Virus record (IMG/VR): IMGVR_UViG_3300031456_000019
Location: 1-23,991 of that record
DNA from: a virus
DNA: 23,991 nt
Direction: 5' to 3' (one strand)
Part shown: positions 1 through 6,417 of the stretch, piece after piece
Position numbering within the stretch: the first letter of the stretch is position 1
How the letters are laid out: each line of letters opens with the position of its first letter
Translations under genes and position numbers: made by a program
Notes under the pieces: model-generated
What the model was told of the DNA's origin: nothing
The model's database searches: none
What the model saw: only the letters and a program-made list of their open reading frames with translations

Positions 1-126
1 CCAGCCTGCGACCATCTCGGCGCTCTCGCGGTCGGGTAGGCCGGTGACCGTGAGTGCAACGCGATAGTTGTCGTCGCCCTCGACCTCGATCTTGCAGGCG
101 ATGGATAAGACGTAACCGTCGCTCAT
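1..126 (-). CDS. Hypothetical protein, C-terminus cut by window edge
   Basis: The first 42 codons are visible and the end lies outside the window. The chosen ATG at 126 overlaps the stop of the preceding gene (ATGA), the joining style used throughout this leftward operon. An in-frame ATG six bases earlier (132) is an alternative. The visible protein starts MSDGYVLSIACKIEVEGDDN and looks like a beta-rich small soluble domain. No family is recognised. It is the last visible member of the leftward gene series. Confidence 0.6.
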   Translation of the reverse strand, partial: MSDGYVLSIACKIEVEGDDNYRVALTVTGLPDRESAEMVAGW

Positions 127-386
127 ATCCATGTCTCCACGATGTGCGGCTCGTCGTTGGGGTGGCGGCTCATTCGCACGAGACCGGGCGGCACGATGGC
201 GCGCAGGCTTTCGAGCGTGTCGCCGAACCACGCATCCTTGCTGATCTCCGTGGTGCCACCCGGCATCGCGTACTGACAGCGCAGCACGTAGCCATCCGGG
301 TAATCCTTCGGGCGGTGGTAGATGACCCAGACCGCGAGCGCGCCCTCCGGTGCAGGACGGTCTATCGGCAACGGTCGCTTGGTCAT
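123..386 (-). CDS. Hypothetical small protein (87 aa)
   Basis: An 87-residue protein starting MTKRPLPIDRPAPEG. It has tryptophan-containing segments (VWVIYHRPKDYPDGYVLRCQ and DAWFGDTLESLRAIVPPGLV) that read like one compact alpha/beta domain. There is no signal peptide, membrane segment or recognisable motif. It overlaps both neighbours by 4 nt (ATGA), so translation is probably coupled. The composition is that of a real protein, and the opposite-strand ORF here is arginine-rich, as expected for a shadow. Function unknown. Confidence 0.65.
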   Translation of the reverse strand: MTKRPLPIDRPAPEGALAVWVIYHRPKDYPDGYVLRCQYAMPGGTTEISKDAWFGDTLESLRAIVPPGLVRMSRHPNDEPHIVETWI

Positions 387-775
387 GGTTTCCTCAGTTC
401 GGCGATGACGTCGAGCGCGGCAATGTCGTCGGCGGCCTCGGCAGACATGCCGTCAGCGATCAGTTCGCGCTTGCGATCATCGAAGCGCTTGACCCAGTTG
501 TCGCGGATTGTTGATTGCATGATGACAGGCATCGGCGGCCATCCGGTGTCGCCGACCGAGCAGGACTGCAGCGTGTCGACAAGTCCAGCGAGTTGCGCCC
601 TCACCAGATATTGCTCTGACGGGATGAACGACATGGCCTCGCCCAGCATGTGCGCGAAGGTCAATGCATTGTCGCCGCGAATGAACGTGCCCGGCCAGTC
701 GTCGCCAAATTGTACCGGGCCGGTCTCGACGCGTTCGATGTTCGTAGGATGGGGCAAGTGCAGGATGTCGATCAT
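383..775 (-). CDS. Hypothetical protein (130 aa)
   Basis: A 130-residue protein. The ATG at 775 is preferred over the in-frame GTG at 778 because GGGGAG then sits 5 nt before the start. The N-terminal part (MIDILHLPHPTNIERVETGP) is followed by a central helical stretch (NALTFAHMLGEAMSFIPSEQ) and an acidic C-terminus with helix-forming residues (SAEAADDIAALDVIAELRKP). No conserved domain, signal peptide or catalytic motif is recognised. The start overlaps the upstream stop by one base (TGATG) and the end overlaps the next gene by four. Confidence 0.65.
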   Translation of the reverse strand: MIDILHLPHPTNIERVETGPVQFGDDWPGTFIRGDNALTFAHMLGEAMSFIPSEQYLVRAQLAGLVDTLQSCSVGDTGWPPMPVIMQSTIRDNWVKRFDDRKRELIADGMSAEAADDIAALDVIAELRKP

Positions 776-1119
776 CACGTCTCCCCTTTCGGCTCTGCTT
801 GCTTCTTCTCCTCGTGCTCGGTGACCCCGGCCTCCAGCGCTTCGACAACGATGTCGGCAATGCGCGCGGAGCTTGCCAGCAGGTGCTGCTCGATCTTGAT
901 CGCGGTCTCGAACACATGGTCGAGGTGCAGCGGCGACATGTTTTTACCTTCCAGCTTGTACTGCTGGTAGAGCGTGCCGTCCTGCACGGTGTTGATGTCG
1001 TGATATTTGAGCGCGAGAGTCAGCGCCAACGCCGCGATGCCGTGAGCGGGCGCGACCTTGGTGTCGCCGATGGGCTCCATCGCCTTGAACGGGTTGTCGT
1101 CGCCCGGCTCGTCGGTCAT
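775..1119 (-). CDS. Hypothetical helical protein (114 aa)
   Basis: The ATG at 1119 is chosen over a GTG at 1122 because GGGGA lies 6 nt upstream. The protein is mostly helical: residues about 28-40 (GIAALALTLALKYHD) and 60-95 (DHVFETAIKIEQHLLASSAR onward) look amphipathic, and the C-terminus is a charged Lys/Glu tail (EHEEKKQAEPKGE). No transmembrane segment or known motif is seen. Function is unknown. Its repeated start context (AAAGGGGA, then GTGATG) resembles that of the next gene. Confidence 0.65.
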   Translation of the reverse strand: MTDEPGDDNPFKAMEPIGDTKVAPAHGIAALALTLALKYHDINTVQDGTLYQQYKLEGKNMSPLHLDHVFETAIKIEQHLLASSARIADIVVEALEAGVTEHEEKKQAEPKGET

Positions 1120-1433
1120 CACGCTTCCCCTTTCATTTCCGGTTGACCCTCGAACCGCGCGATCATCTCCTTGAACAGCACGACGAGGTCTTTGCGGTCG
1201 GCCCCGTTTGAGATGAAGTTGCAGCGCTCTGAGGCGCTACCGTCGTCATTGAACGGGAAGACGAGCAGCACAAAACCGGTCTTGCGGTCGGTGCCTCTGG
1301 CGAGGCCGTTGAACCCCTCATCGAGTACCGACGCGATGACCTTCATCTTGGTGCGATACTCGTCGGAAATCGGCGCATCGCCGAGCGGCATCGGCTCCGG
1401 CGGCGGCTGCTGCTTCTGCTTCTTCCTGCTCAT
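1119..1433 (-). CDS. Hypothetical protein (104 aa)
   Basis: The start is the ATG at 1433 (MSRKKQKQQPPPEPMPLGDA), preceded by AAGGAGG at 7 nt spacing, a very good ribosome binding site. A longer in-frame ORF to 1529 runs through the upstream gene and is rejected. A basic, proline-rich tail of about 25 residues precedes a globular domain (MKVIASVLDEGFNGLARGTD, then TGFVLLVFPFNDDGSASERC and ISNGADRKDLVVLFKEMIAR). Domains of this look are common as unknown proteins in rhizobial phages, but I cannot name a family. The start overlaps the upstream stop by 4 nt. Confidence 0.65.
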   Translation of the reverse strand: MSRKKQKQQPPPEPMPLGDAPISDEYRTKMKVIASVLDEGFNGLARGTDRKTGFVLLVFPFNDDGSASERCNFISNGADRKDLVVLFKEMIARFEGQPEMKGEA

Positions 1434-1852
1434 CGCTTGGCCTCCTTCGGTCGGCTGTAGGTCACGACGGCGCACAGGCCGTTCGGCTGCTCGATCCAGT
1501 CGACGGCGGGAACGATGGTGCCCAGCCATTCGATGTCGCGCCGGATCATCTCGATGGGGACGTAGGGAGCCTTCGCCTCACCGCGCTCGCCCGTGCCGAT
1601 GATGACCGCTTTGCCAGCGAACGGATTGTGCGTCGTCGGCAGCTTGAAGGCACAGATCGGCTTGCCATCGAGCAGGCCGAACTCATAGAGCCAGATCGTG
1701 TCGAGCATGTCCGAGATCAGGCCGTGGTCGAGGCCTTTGGCACCGATCAGTTCACGCACCCGCACGAGCGGGTCCTTGGCGTCGAGATCGACAAGCTCGA
1801 TGCGCCGCAGTTCGGGGTCGATCAGGTAGGCCTTGATCTGCTTGTCAGCCAT
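1430..1852 (-). CDS. Hypothetical phage protein (140 aa)
   Basis: A 140-residue soluble protein starting MADKQIKAYLIDPELRRIEL. The beginning, a short strand plus 'IDPELRRIELVDLDAKD', followed later by 'ICAFKLPTTHNPFAGKAVII', loosely resembles small phage proteins of the DUF3846 type. That match is from memory and weak. There is no membrane segment. It overlaps the upstream membrane-protein gene by 8 nt and the downstream gene by 4 nt, so it belongs to the same transcript. Role unknown. Confidence 0.65.
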   Translation of the reverse strand: MADKQIKAYLIDPELRRIELVDLDAKDPLVRVRELIGAKGLDHGLISDMLDTIWLYEFGLLDGKPICAFKLPTTHNPFAGKAVIIGTGERGEAKAPYVPIEMIRRDIEWLGTIVPAVDWIEQPNGLCAVVTYSRPKEAKR

Positions 1853-2129
1853 GGCTGTGATCCAGTTCGATCAGCGCGCGCAGCCTCGCGTCAACGCGGC
1901 GCATGACCCAGAGGTGTTGCATGTTGCGCTCGAACGCGACCGAGTTGAAGAACGCGACGGCGGTGTTCACCGCGCTCCAGAACGCGTTCCCGCGCAGCCA
2001 GTCGTCAATTGCAGCATAAAGACAGATGCCTCCAACGATGGCGGAGAGACCGGCAAGCGTCACAGCAAGTACCCGGTTGATGCGCAGCACGCGCCTCATC
2101 TCCAACAGATCGGACAGCGACGGTCTCAT
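1845..2129 (-). CDS. Small membrane protein (94 aa)
   Basis: The protein starts MRPSLSDLLEMRRVLRINRV. A clear hydrophobic segment follows at residues 20-40 (LAVTLAGLSAIVGGICLYAA). A weaker one lies at about 50-65 (FWSAVNTAVAFFNSVAF), and a basic amphipathic C-terminus follows. This suggests an inner-membrane protein with one or two spans. A holin-like role cannot be excluded, but it lies in the early leftward block with no endolysin nearby, so an accessory membrane function is equally possible. ATGA overlap with the upstream gene. Confidence 0.6.
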   Translation of the reverse strand: MRPSLSDLLEMRRVLRINRVLAVTLAGLSAIVGGICLYAAIDDWLRGNAFWSAVNTAVAFFNSVAFERNMQHLWVMRRVDARLRALIELDHSHG

Positions 2130-2395
2130 CGCTTGAGCCTTCCCACTATACGGCGGCGCACCTTGTCGAGAATTTCCAGACTTTGCTCTTTCTCCTCGGG
2201 CAGCAACGCGATGATGCGTCGAACAGTGCGATCAGTCGGTACCCACGACATACCGGAGGTGGCCAGCGGGATCGCTGAAGCGGAGACTACTTCGGAACAG
2301 CAGCAGTTGTGTGCGACGTCGAAGTCACGCATGTACTGCAGCCATGTGCGCCTAAGCTCGCGTGGCAGCGTCGTGCGGGTGAAGATCACGCTCAT
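2126..2395 (-). CDS. Hypothetical protein (89 aa)
   Basis: The ATG at 2395 (MSVIFTRTTLPRELRRTWLQ) is the start. The longer ORF upstream is arginine-rich shadow of the neighbouring gene. The first half carries a CCC cluster (DVAHNCCCSEVV). The C-terminal 35 residues (TDRTVRRIIALLPEEKEQSL, then EILDKVRRRIVGRLKR) form a basic amphipathic helix pair that could bind nucleic acid or a protein partner. No family recognised. ATGA overlaps on both sides. Confidence 0.6.
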   Translation of the reverse strand: MSVIFTRTTLPRELRRTWLQYMRDFDVAHNCCCSEVVSASAIPLATSGMSWVPTDRTVRRIIALLPEEKEQSLEILDKVRRRIVGRLKR

Positions 2396-2625
2396 GACAG
2401 CTTCTTCGGTTCGGATGGCCACACGCTCGCGCGGTCGATGGACTGGGCCATCATCACGCGCCCGGCATAGGTCACGACGTTGAAGCGCACGCGGCACTTC
2501 AGGTTCGCGCATTCGACGTTGATGGCTTGCCCGCCGCGCGGGCCGAGGACGAAGCCTCGCTTGCCGCAGGTCGGACAGTTGCCAGCGGTCAGCACATCGA
2601 GGCTGATCTGATCGAGATCGTTCAT
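2392..2625 (-). CDS. Small zinc-ribbon-like protein (77 aa)
   Basis: The start at 2625 gives MNDLDQISLDVLTAGNCPTC. Cysteines at about 17, 20, 39 and 44 form a CxxC...CxxxxC pattern typical of a zinc ribbon, with GKRGFVLGPRGGQAINVEC between the pairs. Small zinc ribbons in phage early regions usually bind nucleic acid or proteins, so metal binding is inferred from the cysteine spacing. The upstream extension to 3003 is a shadow of the next genes. It overlaps both neighbours by 4 nt. Confidence 0.65.
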   Translation of the reverse strand: MNDLDQISLDVLTAGNCPTCGKRGFVLGPRGGQAINVECANLKCRVRFNVVTYAGRVMMAQSIDRASVWPSEPKKLS

Positions 2626-2924
2626 GGCTTCTTCGTTCCCAGTCTGAATTGCGATGCCTGCGCGCCGGAAAGCAAAAACCAGTGCTGCCGGTGGCGGCCA
2701 TCCATATTGCACGGGTGCGGCGTGCGCAGGCCTAAACCAAGCTGGCCTTTGTCGACGCACTCCCAGCCGCCGATGGGACGGCCAAGCTCGCGCTGCGCGA
2801 ACGTCTCGATGTCCTGCGGCACCATCCAGAGCGGCGCACACACCGAGCAACTGATACCGGCAAGTTGGGCGAACACGACCGGCTGCTGGTCTGGTAGGTC
2901 GATGGTCCCGTGCCTGATCGACAT
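2622..2924 (-). CDS. Hypothetical protein with CxxC motif (about 100 aa)
   Basis: The ATG at 2924 (MSIRHGTIDLPDQQPVVFAQ) has GGAGGAG 10 nt upstream. An in-frame ATG at 2969 would add 15 residues and is the main alternative. The sequence contains SCSVCAPLW (CxxC), a later isolated Cys (GGWECVDKG) and PHPCNMDG with nearby histidines. It may therefore bind a metal, although the spacing matches no family I know. It is followed by the zinc-ribbon gene with an ATGA overlap, so two Cys-motif proteins are adjacent. Confidence 0.55.
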   Translation of the reverse strand: MSIRHGTIDLPDQQPVVFAQLAGISCSVCAPLWMVPQDIETFAQRELGRPIGGWECVDKGQLGLGLRTPHPCNMDGRHRQHWFLLSGAQASQFRLGTKKP

Positions 2925-2984
2925 TTGGGCAAAGCTCCTCCATCGGTCGTCCACGCCTGCGCCCGACATCGCAGCACCCCGGTG

Positions 2985-3344
2985 TTAACGGCGGCACCGC
3001 CATGTTCGGCCGTGGCCGTAGTAGACCTTGTGCATTCTATGGCGCTGGCAGAGGTCGAGCGTGAGTGACGCGCGCCTGCTGCTTACGGTTTTTGTTTTTG
3101 AATTTGGCGCAGGTGTCCTGCGCTCTACAGTTGGCGCAGGTGTCCTGCGCTCTACGTTTCGAAGAACAGTTGCCGGTGGCAAGTCTCCGACCGCCGACCA
3201 ACGGGACCGAAATGTCCCGCTGTCCATGCGAGCAGCACGCACACCTTCAGTCTCCACCGCCTTGGCCACGACCGGCTTATCCGGTGCAGGCCATGCGACC
3301 CACACTGCTGCCGGGATCGCAGCCAAGGTGATGATGACGCGCAT
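2985..3344 (-). CDS. Putative exported protein with 9-residue tandem repeat (119 aa)
   Basis: The start is the ATG at 3344, just after the stop of the upstream regulator gene. The N-terminus MRVIITLAAIPAAVWVAWPA reads as a signal peptide or membrane anchor. A basic middle region holds two copies of VERRTPAP, encoded by a 27-bp tandem repeat. The C-terminus (LDLCQRHRMHKVYYGHGRTW, then RCRR) has a Cys/His-rich look that I associate with small rhizobial exported proteins, though this is uncertain. An extension to 3398 would begin inside the upstream gene and lose the clean signal peptide. Function unknown. Confidence 0.6.
   Translation of the reverse strand: MRVIITLAAIPAAVWVAWPAPDKPVVAKAVETEGVRAARMDSGTFRSRWSAVGDLPPATVLRNVERRTPAPTVERRTPAPNSKTKTVSSRRASLTLDLCQRHRMHKVYYGHGRTWRCRR
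3104..3155. repeat. Two 25-bp direct repeats, 27-bp period, each a hairpin
   Basis: The copies run 3104-3128 and 3131-3155 and are identical over 25 bases. Each contains GCGCAGG-TGT-CCTGCGC, a perfect 7-bp inverted repeat (3107-3123 and 3134-3150). The repeat is in frame with the minus-strand gene and encodes VERRTPAP twice. Confidence 0.85.
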
Positions 3345-3348
3345 AGCA

Positions 3349-3645
3349 TCACGCGACTTTGCGCTTCTTTGCGTGGAGGTCGACAATGTTGTGGCCACGC
3401 TTCTTGACGAACGTGGACTCGTAGCCCAGCGCGCCAGCTACGGCGGCGATGGTGCAGTATTTCGGGCGCATCGTTGAGCCTTCGATCCATTGGACAATGG
3501 TGCTGCGCCCCACTCCTGATATCTCGGCTGCGTCGCTGTAGTTTATTCCCTCATCGTCCAGCATCGTGTGAATTTTGTCGATGACGGGGTCCTTGTCCCC
3601 TCGGAAGATGTACGCCTTGTATAACTGTAGTCGCTTCGCAGCCAT
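3349..3645 (-). CDS. Helix-turn-helix (XRE/Cro-like) protein (98 aa)
   Basis: A 98-residue DNA-binding protein. Residues about 33-75 (YSDAAEISGVGRSTIVQWIE onward) read as a lambda-repressor-type HTH: a helix, a turn at SGVGRSTI, then a recognition helix, and a following segment RPKYCTIAAVAGALGYE. The C-terminus is basic (VKKRGHNIVDLHAKKRKVA). The start ATG at 3645 has AGGAGG 9 nt upstream. It is probably a transcription regulator of the leftward operon or of another module. Its gene starts 4 nt after a putative winged-helix gene, so two regulators are adjacent. Confidence 0.75.
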   Translation of the reverse strand: MAAKRLQLYKAYIFRGDKDPVIDKIHTMLDDEGINYSDAAEISGVGRSTIVQWIEGSTMRPKYCTIAAVAGALGYESTFVKKRGHNIVDLHAKKRKVA

Positions 3646-3649
3646 AGCC

Positions 3650-4327
3650 TCAGCCCTCCTTGGTTGTCTCTTGCTTCACTGGCGTTTTGCCAGTTCGGTA
3701 ATGCCCGGGCGCTACGCGCACGAGCATCTCCTTTTGAACCAGCGAGGTGAGCGCAGGGCCGACACCCGTTGGCACAAATCCCAGTTTTTCCATCGCGGTC
3801 TTGATGTTGCCGAGGCTCACACCTTCACCGCTGCCGTTCTGCTTCTTGCTGACGTGCGCGACGATGCGTTCCAGCGCGCTCTTGCCGTCCTCGGGCCTGC
3901 GCGTCTTGCGCTTAAACTTCGGCGCGGCGTATTTGGTTTTTGCCTTTTTTGTTTTCTTGGCAGGCCTGCCCGGTCGAGCCTTTTTAGCGACCTCATAGAT
4001 GCCCATGTCGATGCGCTTAAGCAGGCCGTCTTTCGCGAACTTGCTGACCACCGCGTAGACCGCTGTCTTCGTCAGACCAGCCTTCTCTGCGGCGGTGGCG
4101 ACCTCCTTCATCGGGATGCGATTGTTGGAGGCCATATACTCGATCACGAACTCTTTCGGCGTCGGCATCGCCTTCAACGCGCCGTTCTCGTCGTCGCCGC
4201 CGTGCTTCACCGGCTCGATGACGAGGCTTCCTGCAACGGCCTTGCCCTCAAAGAGGGTCATCGCGTCGTACAGGATGCTGTGATCCGCGATCACGGTGAT
4301 CCTGACTAACTTTCGCATCTGTGCCAC
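3650..4327 (-). CDS. Putative DNA-binding protein with two winged-helix-like domains (225 aa)
   Basis: The GTG at 4327 is chosen because GGAG lies 8 nt upstream; the ATG three codons later would be too far. After about 50 N-terminal residues, residues 55-115 (PTPKEFVIEYMASNNRIPMK, then KAGLTKTAVYAVVSKFAKDG) form a winged-helix-like domain. A very basic Lys/Pro linker with AT-hook-like RPGRPAKK follows. A second domain of the same plan spans about 150-210 (SALERIVAHVSKK..., LGNIKTAMEKLGF, ALTSLVQKEMLVRVAPGHYR). The arrangement suggests a two-headed DNA binder or nucleoid-like regulator. The function is inferred from fold pattern only. Confidence 0.7.
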   Translation of the reverse strand: MAQMRKLVRITVIADHSILYDAMTLFEGKAVAGSLVIEPVKHGGDDENGALKAMPTPKEFVIEYMASNNRIPMKEVATAAEKAGLTKTAVYAVVSKFAKDGLLKRIDMGIYEVAKKARPGRPAKKTKKAKTKYAAPKFKRKTRRPEDGKSALERIVAHVSKKQNGSGEGVSLGNIKTAMEKLGFVPTGVGPALTSLVQKEMLVRVAPGHYRTGKTPVKQETTKEG

Positions 4328-4431
4328 TGGGCAATCTCCTCTGTGTTTCCCTTTGGTAGAGGTGTCCAGTTTACTCGACTCATTGTGTCATGCAATTCCA
4401 CAGCCCGATTATGGCTTTATTTCTTGTGCGG
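4328..4431 (-). promoter_or_regulatory. 104-nt gap, possible internal promoter for the distal leftward operon
   Basis: This is one of only two sizeable gaps in the leftward series. It is AT-richer than its surroundings. On the minus strand TTGCAT is followed after 16 nt by TAAACT, a weak promoter-like pair, and a good Shine-Dalgarno GGAG precedes the GTG start of the downstream gene. No clear terminator hairpin is seen. Confidence 0.25.
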
Positions 4432-4626
4432 CTAAGATAACTGGCCACCGTAGTCCGATGCCACCTGCCGCAGTATGTCCAATTGTCTCGACGCTTGTCG
4501 CTGGGTCAGCTTCCCCTTGGCGATCAGCGATGGGTAGACCCGCTGACGCATCGCGATTTCGCGCATGATCTCCGAAAACTTTTCCTGCGCTGTGAAAATC
4601 TGATCGCTTTTGCTGGGTTCTGTCAT
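4432..4626 (-). CDS. Hypothetical small helical protein (64 aa)
   Basis: The start at ATG 4626 (MTEPSKSDQIFTAQEKFSEI) overlaps the upstream stop by 4 nt; the 10-residue extension to 4656 is not needed. The whole protein looks helical and charged (FSEIMREIAMRQRVYPSLIA, then KLTQRQASRQLDILRQVASD). Small proteins of this pattern are frequent in phage early regions. Nothing identifies a partner or activity. It ends just before the 104-nt gap. Confidence 0.6.
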   Translation of the reverse strand: MTEPSKSDQIFTAQEKFSEIMREIAMRQRVYPSLIAKGKLTQRQASRQLDILRQVASDYGGQLS

Positions 4627-4952
4627 TGCAGCGTCTCCGTGCTCGCTCCGATGCACTCTTTCAGCATCATGGCTTGGTCGGCTTCACTGCACGGGATCGA
4701 GGCCACGCGCACCGGCTCAACGGCATCGCCGCGTGCGGCGCGGTCGAGCAGGTCGTCGCCTTTAACGACCATCATGTCGACGCCATCCGGCTTGGTGCGA
4801 TCCGGCCAAACGCAAAACACCACCTCGGCCTTTTTGGCGATCTCGAAAATTTGATCGACAGACCCGGTGAGAATTTTCCGGGTTTCAACGGCGAGGCGCA
4901 GCATGTCGGCGCGCACCGTCGTCACATAGCCGCTGTGTCCGTTGCCTTTCAT
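4623..4952 (-). CDS. Hypothetical protein (109 aa)
   Basis: The start ATG at 4952 has GGAGG 7 nt upstream. The sequence begins MKGNGHSGYVTTVRADMLRL and continues with an amphipathic helix (VETRKILTGSVDQIFEIAKK), then strands (AEVVFCVWPDRTKPDGVDMM) and a helical C-terminus containing IPCSEADQAMMLKECIG. It looks like a compact soluble alpha/beta domain with no known motif. ATGA overlaps on both sides indicate coupling with the 64-aa and 148-aa proteins. Function unknown. Confidence 0.65.
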   Translation of the reverse strand: MKGNGHSGYVTTVRADMLRLAVETRKILTGSVDQIFEIAKKAEVVFCVWPDRTKPDGVDMMVVKGDDLLDRAARGDAVEPVRVASIPCSEADQAMMLKECIGASTETLQ

Positions 4953-5395
4953 CGCGCTTCCTCCAGCGCGAGCAGACCCTCAGCAGTGAGCCGCTCGATC
5001 ACAGTGCGCCCATCGGTCAGGATCATGTAGGGCGCGAACACCGCCTCAAATGACAGTATCCCTGTCTCAATCGCCATCACCTGTCCCTTGACCCAGTCGC
5101 GCAGGATCGAGTTGACGGCGATCTGGCCCTGCGCCAGCGCGCGCTGCTGCCACATCTGCTGCGATGACTTGCGCCGGGCGTTCCACGGGTTCTCCTTCAT
5201 ATAGAGCGCGGCCCAGCCTTTGGCTGAGGCGCGGAGGTGCATGTTGCGGCCACGGTGGCGGAACGCGAGCACGATCTCGTGCTGCTCGTAATTGTCCATG
5301 AACCCGATCTGCTCGCAGCCGAACCGGCGCAACAGGCGCGTGATCTCGCCGCGCGCATTGTCACCAGTCGTTGCTTCGGCGTAGGGCGTTCCCAT
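4949..5395 (-). CDS. Hypothetical protein (148 aa)
   Basis: The ATG at 5395 overlaps the stop of the preceding gene by one base (TGATG). The protein (MGTPYAEATTGDNARGEITR, then LLRRFGCEQIGFMDNYEQHE) has a front alpha/beta part with strands such as EIVLAFRHRGRNMHLRASAK. A tryptophan-rich central part (GWAALYMKENPWNARRKSSQ) and a long helical segment (QMWQQRALAQGQIAVNSILR) follow. It resembles, loosely, phage proteins that contact DNA or single-stranded-DNA proteins, but no motif is decisive. The longer ORF to 5488 begins in the upstream gene and is not supported. Confidence 0.65.
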   Translation of the reverse strand: MGTPYAEATTGDNARGEITRLLRRFGCEQIGFMDNYEQHEIVLAFRHRGRNMHLRASAKGWAALYMKENPWNARRKSSQQMWQQRALAQGQIAVNSILRDWVKGQVMAIETGILSFEAVFAPYMILTDGRTVIERLTAEGLLALEEAR

Positions 5396-5577
5396 CACGG
5401 CACCGTCAGTGCGATCCAGAGGACCAGCAGGTTTGTCGCCGTCGACATCATCGCGATGGCCAGCAGCCGCCAGTCGAGGTGCTCCCATGGCGTGGTCTGA
5501 ATGATGACCGTCATCATGGTGGTGAGCGCGGCGAACGCCGCGATGAACACCAGTGCAAGCTCCACGACCAGCGACAT
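5395..5577 (-). CDS. Small two-span membrane protein (60 aa)
   Basis: The ATG at 5577 has AGGA 7 nt upstream and lies just after a strong hairpin; an ATG at 5598 would fall inside that hairpin. Two hydrophobic segments are visible: residues 4-25 (VVELALVFIAAFAALTTMMT) and about 37-58 (LLAIAMMSTATNLLVLWIAL), joined by a polar WEHLDW loop. The size and topology match many class II holins, but no endolysin or spanin is nearby, so 'membrane protein' is the safe call. Confidence 0.6.
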   Translation of the reverse strand: MSLVVELALVFIAAFAALTTMMTVIIQTTPWEHLDWRLLAIAMMSTATNLLVLWIALTVP

Positions 5578-5599
5578 TGCCTCATCCTTTCGCGCCATG

Positions 5600-5639
5600 C
5601 CCGACCGCTCGTGCGCCCTCGAAATGACGAGCGGTCGGG
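5600..5639. terminator. Perfect 13-bp inverted repeat in a 116-nt gap (terminator/attenuator candidate)
   Basis: CCCGACCGCTCGT at 5600-5612 pairs with ACGAGCGGTCGGG at 5627-5639 around a 14-nt loop. No T-tract follows on either strand, so a classical intrinsic terminator is not clear. On the minus strand it ends about 20 nt upstream of the start codon of the 60-aa membrane-protein gene. It could act as an attenuator, a processing site or a mRNA stabiliser. Confidence 0.5.
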
Positions 5640-5693
5640 ACACAGCACCCCTGCAGCGCGGTGGAAGGGACCTGCGGTGCCGGGGAAGTAACA

Positions 5694-5960
5694 TCATGCG
5701 TGGCCTGCGTGCTCGTCGCCGGGCTGGCGGTGCTGGGCCTCGTTCAGTGTCGTGATCCCGGATGTGAGCAGGTGGATCACACCGCGCGGGTCGGTGCAGT
5801 TGCTGATGATCGAGGCGTAGTCCACCTCCTCGCCGGTCTTGATCGCGACGAGGACGAAGGTGACGCGCTGCTCCTCCTCGACGTCGTTGTTGAACGCGTT
5901 CTCCAGTGCCTTGGCGACCACCGGCAGGCTGGCGTGGAATGTATCGAACTCGCCGTCCAT
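5694..5960 (-). CDS. Hypothetical protein (88 aa)
   Basis: The ATG at 5960 is preferred over GTG 5963 because AGGAG is then 6 nt upstream. The sequence MDGEFDTFHASLPVVAKALE... has an acidic N-terminal helix. A short strand region (QRVTFVLVAIKTGEEVDYAS) and a segment with ISNCTDPRGVIHLLTSGI follow, and the C-terminal tail is polar. No family recognised. It is the last gene before the 116-nt gap with the hairpin, and it overlaps the upstream stop by one base. Confidence 0.6.
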   Translation of the reverse strand: MDGEFDTFHASLPVVAKALENAFNNDVEEEQRVTFVLVAIKTGEEVDYASIISNCTDPRGVIHLLTSGITTLNEAQHRQPGDEHAGHA

Positions 5961-6217
5961 CACTTGCTCCTTTCATCCGCGTCCCGGCCAAGGTCAGTGT
6001 CGGCATTTCCAGAGCCGGGACGCGGTGTCTCCGGTGCGTCAGGACCACCACCGGAAATCAGGTTCTCACCGACGCGTATGCGTTCAAGCTCGCGCAGGTC
6101 GCCGAGGGTGAAGCTCACCAGCAGCGGCACCGACCAGTTGTCGGGCAACTCGTCCATCAGGTGCGGCTGGGCGACCGCGTAGGCCTTCAGGATCGCGGTG
6201 AAAAATCTCTGCTTCAT
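5960..6217 (-). CDS. Hypothetical protein (85 aa)
   Basis: The protein starts MKQRFFTAILKAYAVAQPHL. The N-terminal half forms a helical/strand module (DELPDNWSVPLLVSFTLGDL, then RELERIRVGENLISG). The last 30 residues (GGPDAPETPRPGSGNADTDL...) are proline/glycine-rich and probably disordered. There is no signal peptide or known motif. ATGA overlap with the upstream gene. Confidence 0.6.
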   Translation of the reverse strand: MKQRFFTAILKAYAVAQPHLMDELPDNWSVPLLVSFTLGDLRELERIRVGENLISGGGPDAPETPRPGSGNADTDLGRDADERSK

Positions 6218-6417
6218 CGTCTCGACATTCCTCGCTGGAGCCGCAGCATGTAGAGGTCACTCAGGCGTTCGATCTCATCGCGTGACTTGCCTGAATGTTT
6301 CAGTGCCGCGACGAAGGTGGCCAAGGTGGCGTTCGCGCGGGCATCAGCGCGCGCGGCTCGTCGCTCGCGGCCTGCTTGGACTGTCCTCTTCTGGGGGCGC
6401 TCCCTGTCGTGCATCAT
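6214..6417 (-). CDS. Hypothetical basic protein overlapping the upstream gene (67 aa)
   Basis: The ATG at 6417 has GTGAGGA 8 nt upstream; a GTG at 6432 is the alternative. The protein is very basic (MMHDRERPQKRTVQAGRERR, then AARADARANATLATFVAALK) with a C-terminal helix (DEIERLSDLYMLRLQRGMSR). This suggests nucleic-acid or protein binding. Its first 74 nt overlap the 3' end of the 247-aa gene in another frame, unusually long for this operon. The continuing ATGA link to the next gene supports it being real. Confidence 0.55.
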   Translation of the reverse strand: MMHDRERPQKRTVQAGRERRAARADARANATLATFVAALKHSGKSRDEIERLSDLYMLRLQRGMSRR

